DNA from: an uncultured bacterium
Lineage (GTDB): Bacteria > Bacillota > Clostridia > Lachnospirales > Lachnospiraceae
DNA: 27,156 nucleotides
Direction: 5' to 3'
Assembly (NCBI GenBank): GCA_937893485.1
Contig: CALBJL010000039.1
Location: 1-27,156, forward strand
The first letter of the stretch is position 1; every line of letters begins with the position of its first letter. This document shows, piece by piece, positions 15,183 to 23,026 of this stretch. The position numbers and the translations under genes were made by a program. A model generated the notes under the pieces. That model saw only the letters and a program-made list of their open reading frames with translations. It searched no databases and was not told the DNA's origin.

Positions 15183-15941
15183 ATGGTACATTTTGTAGGT
15201 GCCGGAAGCGGTGCACCGGATCTGATTACTTTGCGGGGAAAGCATCTGCTCGAACAGGCGGATGTGATCATATATGCGGGCTCTCTCGTGAATCCGGAGC
15301 TTTTATCCTATAAAAAAGAGGGCGCAGTTGTCTACAACAGTGCGACAATGACGCTGGAGGAGGTCATCGCGGTCATGGAGCAGGCAGAGGGTGAGGGAAA
15401 AGACACCCTGCGCCTGCACACCGGAGATCCGTGTCTGTATGGAGCGATCCGTGAACAGATGGATGCGCTCGATGCGCGCGGGATCGCCTACGACGATACG
15501 CCGGGTGTCAGCTCCTTTCAGGCGGCGGCGGCAGCGCTGCATCTCGAATACACGCTGCCGGATGTATCGCAGAGCGTGGTCATCACACGCATGGAGGGAC
15601 GGACTCCGGTGCCGGAGCGGGAGCGCATCGAATCGTTCGCCGCACATGGCGCGACGATGGTCATATTTTTAAGCACAGGCATGCTTGAGGAACTGTCAAA
15701 ACGTCTGATTGCGGGCGGATATGACCGGACGACACCTGCCGCGATCGTCTATAAGGCATCGTGGGCGGAGGAACAGTCCTATGTGTGCACCGTTGAGACA
15801 CTGGCACAGACGGCGCAGGCGCACGGGATCAAAAAAACGGCATTAATCATCGTCGGTGATGTCGTTGCACACAGCAGCTATTCACGTTCCAGGCTGTACG
15901 ATCCGTCGTTTACGACAGAATTTCGGGAGGCAGATCAATGA
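15183..15941 (+). CDS. cbiF: Cobalt-precorrin-4 C11-methyltransferase CbiF
   Basis: A 252-residue methylase that transfers a methyl group from SAM to C11 of cobalt-precorrin-4. Signatures are VHFVGAGSGAPDLITLRGKHLL, IYAGSLVNPELL (specific to CbiF/CobM), LHTGDPCLYGAIREQMDAL, TPGVSSFQAAAAALHLEYTLP and ITRMEGRTPVPERE. Length fits the family. It starts immediately after the cbiL stop, and its own stop overlaps the cbiH start in an ATGA, so the methylase genes form a translationally coupled block. Confidence 0.96.
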   Translation: MVHFVGAGSGAPDLITLRGKHLLEQADVIIYAGSLVNPELLSYKKEGAVVYNSATMTLEEVIAVMEQAEGEGKDTLRLHTGDPCLYGAIREQMDALDARGIAYDDTPGVSSFQAAAAALHLEYTLPDVSQSVVITRMEGRTPVPERERIESFAAHGATMVIFLSTGMLEELSKRLIAGGYDRTTPAAIVYKASWAEEQSYVCTVETLAQTAQAHGIKKTALIIVGDVVAHSSYSRSRLYDPSFTTEFREADQ

Positions 15942-16678
15942 ATGAGACACAGGCACGGTTATATATCGTAGGGATCGGACCCGGTGGCAGGGACGGCATG
16001 ACGCTCGCGGCGGTGCAGGCATTGAAGGGCAGTGATTGTATCGTCGGCTATCACGTGTACACGGAGCTGGTACAGGGCGATTATCCCGATAAGGAATATT
16101 ATACAACACCGATGAAAAAAGAGGTTGACCGTTGCAGACAGGCGTTGGCGTTGGCAGATCAGGGCAAAACGGTGTCGCTCGTTTGCAGCGGTGATGCGGG
16201 TGTGTATGGAATGAGCGGTCTGGTGTATCAGCTGCAGGAGGAATATCCGCGTGTGCACATACAGGTTGTGGCGGGTGTGACGGCTGCGCTGGCGGGTGCT
16301 GCGGTACTCGGTGCACCGCTGATCCATGATTTCGCACTGATCAGTCTCAGTGATCTGCTCACACCGTGGGAAAAGATCGAAAAACGCCTGCTGCTCGCGG
16401 CGGAGGCTGATTTTGTCATTGTGCTCTACAATCCGTCCAGCAAAAAGCGACATGACTATCTGCAAAAGGCGTGTGATCTGATCCTGCGGCATCAGTCACC
16501 GGATACGGTGTGCGGACTCGTGGAGCAGATCGGGCGCGAGGGCGAGCGCTCCAAAGTACTCACCTTAAAACAACTGAGAGATGAACAGGTCAACATGTTT
16601 ACGACAGTATTTATCGGAAATTCGCAGACGCGCGTGATTGAGGGCAGGATGGTCACACCGCGCGGCTATGAATTGTAA
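15938..16678 (+). CDS. cbiH: Cobalt-factor III (precorrin-3B) C17-methyltransferase CbiH
   Basis: A 246-residue methylase that methylates C17 and drives ring contraction in the anaerobic route. It shows YIVGIGPGGRDGMTLAAVQAL, IVGYHVYTELV, the SAM loop LVCSGDAGVYGMSGLVYQL, VVAGVTAALAGAAVLGAPLIHDF, ISLSDLLTPWEKIEKRL and VLYNPSSKKR, all typical of CbiH/CobJ. In some clostridia CbiH is fused to CbiG or to an iron-sulphur domain. This protein has neither extension, and no separate cbiG is nearby. It overlaps cbiF by ATGA. Confidence 0.96.
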   Translation: MNETQARLYIVGIGPGGRDGMTLAAVQALKGSDCIVGYHVYTELVQGDYPDKEYYTTPMKKEVDRCRQALALADQGKTVSLVCSGDAGVYGMSGLVYQLQEEYPRVHIQVVAGVTAALAGAAVLGAPLIHDFALISLSDLLTPWEKIEKRLLLAAEADFVIVLYNPSSKKRHDYLQKACDLILRHQSPDTVCGLVEQIGREGERSKVLTLKQLRDEQVNMFTTVFIGNSQTRVIEGRMVTPRGYEL

Positions 16679-16712
16679 ATGTCTGTCAGTTTATCAATAT
16701 GAGGAAAAATAG

Positions 16713-18785
16713 ATGAAACATCATTCACAGACAATCGTACTGTTTGCAGGTACGAGTGAGGGACGCAGGCTGGCGCTGCACTGTGCGGCGGAGGGACGAC
16801 AGGTGATCGTCTGCGTGGCAACGGAATACGGAGAGCAGGTGCTGCCGGAGGATGAGAATATCCGGGTACATTGCGGGCGCATGGATGAGCAGGAAATGCA
16901 TGATTTTTTACGGCAGGAGCAGATGCAGCCGGGAACGGATCAGGTGTTAGTGATCGATGCGACACACCCGTATGCGGTGCTTGTGTCACAGACGTTAAAA
17001 AAGGTATGCGGGGATTGCCATGTGAGATATGTACGTCTGCTGCGGGAGTCTGCGGATGCACAGATCAGGGATGCGCATGTGCATCTGGTAGATACGGTCG
17101 CAGAGGCGGCAGAGCTGGCAGAGCAGATGTCCGGAAATATTTTTCTGACAACCGGATCAAAGGAGTTGTCGACATTTGTGCAGGCGGTCACTGACCGCTC
17201 GCGTGTGTATGTGCGGGTGCTGCCGTCGCGGGAGAGCGTAGAGCTCTGTGAGCAGGCGGGAATCGGCGGAAAACAGTTGATCTGTATGCAGGGACCTTTT
17301 TCTCAGGAGCTCAATCAGGCAACGTATGCACATATCGATGCGAAAATCCTCGTGACAAAGGAATCGGGTCAGCCGGGTGGATTTGCGGACAAGCTGTGGG
17401 CGGCACGCGCGCGGGGGATGGACTGCATCGTCATACGCAGACCGAAGGAGCAGGGATTTACCTATGGGCAGGTGTGTACGCTGTTAGGACTGGGAGCTCA
17501 GCCGGTGTGGGAGTCTGCGGAGCATGAAAGCGAAAACCCGTGCGGCGGCTCTGGTGAACTGCTGCTCATCGGAATCGGCATGGGAACGCGTGCACAGATG
17601 ACACAGGAGGCGATTCGGGAGCTGGAGCGCGTGCCGGTGATCTTTGGCGCAAAGCGTATGCTTGAGGCAGTCGGTACTGTCGGCGGAGAAAAGGTGTGTG
17701 AGTACCGCAGGGAGCAGATTTTGTCATATCTGCAGGAGCATCCGTATCTTTGCAGGGCAGCGGTCGTATTTTCCGGAGATGTCGGATTTTACAGCGGCGC
17801 GGATGGGTTTGAACAGCAGTTTGTGTGCGGGGAGCGACAGTGGCAGACCAGGCGGATTGCAGGTCTGTCGTCCGTCAATTATTTTGCGGCAAAGCTGGGT
17901 ATCGCATGGCAGGATGTGCGTTTGTGCAGTGTGCATGGCAGGACAAACGATCTGATCGGACAGATCCGGCGTGAACGGCGGGTATTTTCTTTATTAAACG
18001 GCAGAAAACAGCTGCAGGAAATCGCACAGCAGTTGTGTGATAACGGACTGCCGCAGGTGCGTCTGTCGGTCGGATGTGATCTCGGATATGAGACCGAGCA
18101 GATCTGGACAGGAACCGCACAGCGGCTTCTGAACCAGGAGGACGCGAAGGACACCTATTTGTGTGTCGCTTTGTTTGAAAATGATGCCGCACGGCAGTTT
18201 ACGACCGGAAATCTGGCGGACGCGGCATACGAACGCGGAAAAGTACCGCTCACAAAGGAGGAAATCCGTGCGCTGGCACTCGCCAAGCTGCGCCTGACAC
18301 ATGATGCGGTCTGCTATGATATCGGTGCCGGTACGGGTGGCATGACCTGTGATATCGCGCGGTTTCTGCCACAGGGCAGTGTGACTGCTTTTGAGCGCGG
18401 GGAGGAAGGCTGTGCGCTGATCCGTGCGAATGCGAAGCGGCAGGGACTTGGGAATATCGGGGTCGTGCAGGGTGAGGCACCGGAATGTCTGGATGGATCT
18501 GAGATTCCGACACATGCATTTATCGGCGGCAGCGGCGGCAGGCTGCGTGAGATCGTGGCGTGGCTGCTTGAAAAAAATCCGCATATCCGTATCGTGATTG
18601 ACGCGATCACGTTAGAGACTATAAGTGAGGCGAATGAGTTATTGAAAACATTGTCCGTGAAGGATGTGGATATTATCTGCGCGTCTGTGGCAAAGGCGCG
18701 TGCGGTCGGAGGGTATGAGCTGATGGAGAGCATGAATCCGGTCTATATTTTCTCCTTTACAGGTGCGGGAGATACACAGGAATAG
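16713..18785 (+). CDS. cbiJET: CbiJ-CbiE-CbiT trifunctional fusion (precorrin-6A reductase, C5/C15-methyltransferase-decarboxylase)
   Basis: A 690-residue three-enzyme fusion. Residues 1-265 are CbiJ/CobK, the NADH-dependent precorrin-6A reductase: VLFAGTSEGRRLAL, VIDATHPYAVLVS, IFLTTGSKEL, VTKESGQPGGFADKLWAARA. Residues 282-490 are CbiE, with LLIGIGMGTRAQMT, VFSGDVGFYSGADGF and SVHGRTND. Residues 510-690 are CbiT, with VPLTKEEIRALALAKLRL, the SAM motif YDIGAGTGGMTCDIA (535-549), FIGGSGG and ICASVAKARAVGGYELM. CbiE and CbiT methylate C5 and C15 and decarboxylate the C12 side chain. CbiET fusions (CobL) are common; the CbiJ head is less usual. The linkers are short (about 15-20 residues). The ATG follows GAGGAAAAATAG. 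Confidence 0.94.
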   Translation: MKHHSQTIVLFAGTSEGRRLALHCAAEGRQVIVCVATEYGEQVLPEDENIRVHCGRMDEQEMHDFLRQEQMQPGTDQVLVIDATHPYAVLVSQTLKKVCGDCHVRYVRLLRESADAQIRDAHVHLVDTVAEAAELAEQMSGNIFLTTGSKELSTFVQAVTDRSRVYVRVLPSRESVELCEQAGIGGKQLICMQGPFSQELNQATYAHIDAKILVTKESGQPGGFADKLWAARARGMDCIVIRRPKEQGFTYGQVCTLLGLGAQPVWESAEHESENPCGGSGELLLIGIGMGTRAQMTQEAIRELERVPVIFGAKRMLEAVGTVGGEKVCEYRREQILSYLQEHPYLCRAAVVFSGDVGFYSGADGFEQQFVCGERQWQTRRIAGLSSVNYFAAKLGIAWQDVRLCSVHGRTNDLIGQIRRERRVFSLLNGRKQLQEIAQQLCDNGLPQVRLSVGCDLGYETEQIWTGTAQRLLNQEDAKDTYLCVALFENDAARQFTTGNLADAAYERGKVPLTKEEIRALALAKLRLTHDAVCYDIGAGTGGMTCDIARFLPQGSVTAFERGEEGCALIRANAKRQGLGNIGVVQGEAPECLDGSEIPTHAFIGGSGGRLREIVAWLLEKNPHIRIVIDAITLETISEANELLKTLSVKDVDIICASVAKARAVGGYELMESMNPVYIFSFTGAGDTQE

Positions 18786-18802
18786 GAATCGGAAACGGAA
18801 GA

Positions 18803-20224
18803 ATGATCAAAGACAGGGATACAGGCATGACACAACAGGGAAAGAAGAACCGGACAACCAAAGCGCCGCGGCTGATTCTCGCTGCCACGCATAGCGGCAG
18901 CGGTAAAACGATGCTCACGATGGGACTGCTTGCGGCATGGAAACGGCAGGGTCTGCCGCTGGCAGCTTTTAAGTGCGGGCCGGACTATATTGATCCGATG
19001 TTTCACAGCCGGGTACTCGGCATACCGACGCGCAATCTGGATGGATATTTTACCGATGCGGATACGACGCGGGCGCTGTTCGCCAGATCCGCAGCCCCGG
19101 AGGATGGGCTTTCGCTGATCGAGGGTGTGATGGGATATTTTGACGGGGCAGGGCTGCACACGATGCAGGCTTCCGCCTGTGAGCTGGCGGAGACGCTGGA
19201 TGCACCGGTTGTACTCATCATCGATGCGGCGGGGATGAGTCTGTCTGCGGCAGCCGTACTCAAGGGATTTCTGGACTTTCGTGCGCCAAGCCATATCGCA
19301 GGCGTGATTTTTAACCGTATGTCCCAGTCGGTTTACGAGGCAGTGCGCCCACAGGTAGAAGCGATGGGTGTGTGTGCGTGCGGCTATGTGCCAAAGCTAA
19401 AGAACATGGAATTGCCGAGCCGCCACCTCGGACTTGTGACACCACAGGAGCTGGAGGATCTGCGTGCCTATACCGATCGGCTGGCGGATCAGCTCACACA
19501 GACTGTGGATCTGGATGCATTGTCAGCGTTGGCGCGTGGCGCAGCCCCAGTCACATGGAGCGAACCGGAGCTGCCGCATTTGTCTAAGGAGCTTCGGATC
19601 TCGGTGGCGCGGGATGAGGCATTCTGCTTTTTATATGAGGATAATCTGGAATATTTGCGCGGAATCGGCGCGTCGCTGCGTTTTTTTTCACCGCTGCATG
19701 ATACGGCGCTGCCGGAGCACACGGATGTACTATTGTTTCCGGGGGGCTATCCCGAACTGTATGCACAGGCACTGGCGGAAAATGAGTCGATGAAAAAGGC
19801 GGTGTATGAGGCACTGGAGGCGGGCTGTTATGTGCTTGCGGAATGCGGTGGATTTATGTATCTGACAAAGACATTGGAGGATCTGGACGGACATGCGTAT
19901 CCGATGGTCGGCTGGATCAATGCCAAGGCAAAAGCGACCGAAAAGCTGCAGCGGTTCGGCTATATCGAGCTGACGCCTGAGCCGGTATTGGCGGGGGGAA
20001 CATCGATCCGCGGACATGAATTCCACTATTTCGATACGGATGACAATGGTGTGGGTTTTCTGGCGAAAAAGCCGTTTCGCGCGGTCAGCTGGCAATGTAT
20101 GCATGCGTCCGGGCGGGAATTGATCGGCTTTCCGCATCTGTATTATTACAGCAATCCGGCGTTTATTTATGAGCGGCTGGAGCATTTTCCGGGTGTGAGA
20201 CACGCGCGGCAGGATGCGCTATGA
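18803..20224 (+). CDS. cbiA: Cobyrinate a,c-diamide synthase CbiA (CobB)
   Basis: A 473-residue ATP- and glutamine-dependent amidotransferase that amidates the a and c carboxylates of cobyrinate. The N-terminal synthetase domain has the P-loop ATHSGSGKTMLTMGLL (Thr29-Thr36), FKCGPDYIDPMFHSRVLG and EGVMGYFDGAG. The C-terminal class I glutaminase domain has LFPGGYPELYA, the nucleophile Cys348 in AECGGFMYLT, and the histidine region IRGHEFHYF. Length is standard. The start could be the ATG at 18803 or the one at 18827 (Met9), and neither has a clearly better site. The stop overlaps an ATG in the cobT frame. Confidence 0.95.
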   Translation: MIKDRDTGMTQQGKKNRTTKAPRLILAATHSGSGKTMLTMGLLAAWKRQGLPLAAFKCGPDYIDPMFHSRVLGIPTRNLDGYFTDADTTRALFARSAAPEDGLSLIEGVMGYFDGAGLHTMQASACELAETLDAPVVLIIDAAGMSLSAAAVLKGFLDFRAPSHIAGVIFNRMSQSVYEAVRPQVEAMGVCACGYVPKLKNMELPSRHLGLVTPQELEDLRAYTDRLADQLTQTVDLDALSALARGAAPVTWSEPELPHLSKELRISVARDEAFCFLYEDNLEYLRGIGASLRFFSPLHDTALPEHTDVLLFPGGYPELYAQALAENESMKKAVYEALEAGCYVLAECGGFMYLTKTLEDLDGHAYPMVGWINAKAKATEKLQRFGYIELTPEPVLAGGTSIRGHEFHYFDTDDNGVGFLAKKPFRAVSWQCMHASGRELIGFPHLYYYSNPAFIYERLEHFPGVRHARQDAL

Positions 20225-20256
20225 TGATAAACGGAAAAACGAAAAGGAACCTGACA

Positions 20257-21336
20257 ATGACGGATGAACAACGATTCAAACAGACGATAGCAGATATCCG
20301 ACCGGTGGACGGGCAGAGCTGTATGCGTGCACAGGCGCATTGGGATCATATGGGGAAACCGCTGCACAGCCTTGGAAAGCTCGAAACACTGTGGACACAG
20401 CTGGCAGCGATCCGGCGCACGGAACACCCGTCGGTAAAAAAGCGCGCATTGATCGTCCTGTGTGCGGACAACGGTGTCGTGGCGGAGGGTGTCACGCAGA
20501 CCGGGCAGGAGGTCACTGCGACCGTGGCAGAGAATTTTTTTGATGATCTGACCTGTACCTCAATTTTGTGCAGGGAAAATCACTGCGACCAGTGTATTGT
20601 CGATATCGGGATGATCTCCGACACACCGCGCACGCTGCGCAGAAAAGTCGCCTACGGCACAAAAAATATGGCAAAAATGCCCGCAATGACACGCGAGGAG
20701 GCATACCGCGCGATCTGTATCGGTATGGAGCTGGTAGAGGAAAAGCGGGCAGAGGGCTATGAGCTGCTGGCGACCGGAGAAATGGGGATCGGCAACACTA
20801 CGACAAGCAGTGCGGTCACGGCAGTGCTGCTCGGACTGACGCCGGAGGCGGTGACCGGACGCGGCGCAGGGCTGTCGGATACCGGACTGGAGAAGAAAAA
20901 AGCGGTCATCCGGCAGGCGATTGAGCTGCTGGCACCCAATCCGGAAGATCCCATCGATGTGCTTGCAAAGGTGGGTGGATTTGATCTGGCAGGACTTACC
21001 GGCATATTTTTAGCAGGAGCGGCGGCAGGCATACCGGTCATTATCGATGGATTTATCTCACTGACGGCGGCACTGGTCGCAGCGCGTATTGCACCGAACT
21101 GTGTGCCGTATCTGATTCCGTCACATGTATCAAAGGAGCCCGCGGGCGCGCTGCTGTTACAGGCGCTCGGCATGAAGCCGGGGATCTGTATGGATCTGTG
21201 TCTGGGTGAGGGCTCCGGCGCGGTGGCATTACTGCCGTTTTTGGACATGACGGCGGCGATTTATGAGCAGATGGGGACATTTTCGGATATCCATGTGCAG
21301 GAATATGAGGATTATACGGAGGGGCAGCCATGCTGA
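20257..21336 (+). CDS. cobT: Nicotinate-nucleotide--dimethylbenzimidazole phosphoribosyltransferase CobT
   Basis: A 359-residue enzyme that moves the phosphoribosyl group of nicotinate mononucleotide to the lower-ligand base, giving alpha-ribazole phosphate. Recognisable stretches are LGKLETLWTQLAAI, VLCADNGVVAEGVTQTGQEVT, GEMGIGNTTTSSAVTAVLLG, GRGAGLSD, GGFDLAGLTGIFLAGAAAGIPVIIDGFIS, PSHVSKEPAG and the catalytic-Glu region LGEGSGAVALLPFLD. I place the start at 20257 (MTDEQRF) because AAAGGA lies 8 nt upstream. The frame also has an ATG at 20221 overlapping the cbiA stop (ATGA), giving 371 residues. The stop overlaps cobU by 7 nt. Confidence 0.94.
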   Translation: MTDEQRFKQTIADIRPVDGQSCMRAQAHWDHMGKPLHSLGKLETLWTQLAAIRRTEHPSVKKRALIVLCADNGVVAEGVTQTGQEVTATVAENFFDDLTCTSILCRENHCDQCIVDIGMISDTPRTLRRKVAYGTKNMAKMPAMTREEAYRAICIGMELVEEKRAEGYELLATGEMGIGNTTTSSAVTAVLLGLTPEAVTGRGAGLSDTGLEKKKAVIRQAIELLAPNPEDPIDVLAKVGGFDLAGLTGIFLAGAAAGIPVIIDGFISLTAALVAARIAPNCVPYLIPSHVSKEPAGALLLQALGMKPGICMDLCLGEGSGAVALLPFLDMTAAIYEQMGTFSDIHVQEYEDYTEGQPC

Positions 21337-21875
21337 TCTATGTATACGGAGGCAGCGGCAGCGGAAAATCAGCCTATGCGGAGCAGCGGATCATAGCCAG
21401 CGGCGAGAAAAAGCGTTATTATGTCGCGACGATGGAGCCGTTTGGCGAGGAGGGCAGGCGCAGGATCGCGCGTCACCGTGCGCTGCGCGAAGGAAAAGGC
21501 TTTCAGACGATCGAATGTCCGGTATGCTTAGAACAGCTGGAGCCGTGGGAGCGTGGAGCGGTTCTGATCGAGGATCTGTCAAATCTGCTCGCCAATGAGA
21601 TCTGGTCAGATCAGGGGCGTGGCTGGGACGGCTGTGATGGTGCATTTGCGGAAACGGTCGCAGATGCATGTAAACGGCTGGCAGGGCAGCATGCGCTGGT
21701 CGTTGTTGTCGGCAATGATGTGTATCGGGATGGCGATGCGTGTTCGCCTGAGATGGAGCGCTATATCAGCCTGCTGGCGGAGTGTGAACGGCGGATCGTG
21801 GCGTATGCGGATGAGGTAGTTGAGGTCGTGTGCGGCATACCGCTCATACAAAAAGGGAAACAGGTAAACGGATGA
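21330..21875 (+). CDS. cobU: Adenosylcobinamide kinase / adenosylcobinamide-phosphate guanylyltransferase CobU
   Basis: A 181-residue bifunctional enzyme that phosphorylates adenosylcobinamide and then attaches GMP, making adenosyl-GDP-cobinamide. It has the P-loop YGGSGSGKSAYAEQ (7-14), YYVATMEPFGEE, and the RHR motif (48-50) with His49 as the guanylylated residue. The region VLIEDLSNLLANEIW and VVVGNDVYRDGDACSPEMERYISLLAECERRI follows. Length is normal. It overlaps cobT by 7 nt and cobS by ATGA. Confidence 0.94.
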   Translation: MLIYVYGGSGSGKSAYAEQRIIASGEKKRYYVATMEPFGEEGRRRIARHRALREGKGFQTIECPVCLEQLEPWERGAVLIEDLSNLLANEIWSDQGRGWDGCDGAFAETVADACKRLAGQHALVVVVGNDVYRDGDACSPEMERYISLLAECERRIVAYADEVVEVVCGIPLIQKGKQVNG

Positions 21876-22633
21876 AAAAATTATGGAACAGTCTGGTCAT
21901 TGCATTTGCGATGTATTCAAAAATACCGACACCGCGGGCTGACTGGGAAAAAGAGAATATGCGCTATGTCATGTGCTGCTTTCCGCTTGTTGGAGCAGTG
22001 ATCGGAGCGCTCATTTACGGCTGGAGCTGTGTGGCTGTGAGCCTTGGCCTGAGTGATGCACTGCGCGCGGCAGGGTATGTGCTGATTCCTGTTTTTATCA
22101 CGGGCGGCATTCATCTCGATGGCTTTTTAGATACGTGTGATGCGCTGCATTCTTATGCACCGATGGAGCGGAAACTGGAGATCTTAAAAGATCCGCGCGC
22201 AGGGGCATTTGCGATTATCTGTGCATGCAGTCTGTTTGTCGCAAACTTTGGTCTGTGGTCGCAGTTGTCGGTACACGGAGCGCGTGCGCTGGCACTTGGC
22301 TTTGTGATGAGCCGGTGTCTGAGCGGCTGGTCAGTCACCGCATTTGCGTGTGCAAAAGACACCGGGCTGGCCGCGACATTTCAGAATGCCGCACACCGCA
22401 GGAGCGTCGGGATCGTGTGTGGGCTTGAATTGGTCGCAGTCCTCGTGGCAGGATGCCTGCTGATACCGCGGGAGACGATCTGTATGGCACTTGCCGCCGG
22501 AGCCACACTCGCGTGGTATGGCGTGATGGCAAAGCGGCAGTTTGGAGGAATCACCGGAGATCTCGCAGGATGGTTTTTGCAGATGTGCGAGTGTCTGATG
22601 GCACTCTTTGTCGTGATAGGAGAATTATTATGA
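21872..22633 (+). CDS. cobS: Adenosylcobinamide-GDP ribazoletransferase (cobalamin synthase) CobS
   Basis: A 253-residue polytopic membrane protein that joins GDP-cobinamide with alpha-ribazole phosphate, the last assembly step. It has the family's N-terminus VIAFAMYSKIPTP, the Asp-rich metal site FITGGIHLDGFLDTCDALHSY, KLEILKDPRAGAFAII, several hydrophobic helices and the ending FGGITGDLAGWFLQMCE. The ATG at 21872 overlaps the cobU stop. The frame is open about 40 nt further upstream, but that part lies inside cobU. Its own stop overlaps the next small gene by ATGA. Confidence 0.95.
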   Translation: MKKLWNSLVIAFAMYSKIPTPRADWEKENMRYVMCCFPLVGAVIGALIYGWSCVAVSLGLSDALRAAGYVLIPVFITGGIHLDGFLDTCDALHSYAPMERKLEILKDPRAGAFAIICACSLFVANFGLWSQLSVHGARALALGFVMSRCLSGWSVTAFACAKDTGLAATFQNAAHRRSVGIVCGLELVAVLVAGCLLIPRETICMALAAGATLAWYGVMAKRQFGGITGDLAGWFLQMCECLMALFVVIGELL

Positions 22634-22950
22634 AGCTGGTAGTCGGAGGAGTACATCAGGGAAAAACAGCATTTGCGCATACGTTATCGGAGCATGCGTG
22701 TGACGATCTGCACCGGTTGATCCGCGAGTGGATGCAGTCGGGGGAAGATTTGCAGGAACAGGTTGCGCGGATTGAAAAAGCATATGCAGACGGAGTCATC
22801 ACCGTTGCGGAGGTCGGCTGCGGGCTCGTTCCGATGGATGCATTTGAGCGGGAATACCGTGAGACGGTTGGACGTATCAGCTGCGGACTGGCGGCGCAGG
22901 CGGCGGAGGTATACCGTATCACCTGTGGGATCGCGGTGCGTATCAAATAA
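22630..22950 (+). CDS. Mini CobU-like protein (P-loop, putative adenosylcobinamide kinase family)
   Basis: A 106-residue protein that begins KLVVGGVHQGKTAFAH, with the P-loop GGVHQGKT (6-13). It ends with a CobU-type C-terminus: ITVAEVGCGLVPMDAFEREYRETVGRISCGLAAQAAEVYRITCGIAVRIK. Compared with the 181-residue CobU two genes upstream, the middle third is missing and the clear RHR guanylylation motif is absent, though LHRLIREWM supplies one His. The ATG at 22630 overlaps the cobS stop. It could be a kinase-only enzyme or a regulator or partner of CobU. Short CobU-like genes beside cobS occur in other clostridia to my knowledge, but I know of no assigned function. Confidence 0.75.
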   Translation: MKLVVGGVHQGKTAFAHTLSEHACDDLHRLIREWMQSGEDLQEQVARIEKAYADGVITVAEVGCGLVPMDAFEREYRETVGRISCGLAAQAAEVYRITCGIAVRIK

Positions 22951-23026
22951 TAAATACAGGAGAGGTAATTGTCTGGAACAGGCTAGAGTGGGTCTGCGGT
23001 CATACCGGACAGTTACGGGTAGATCT

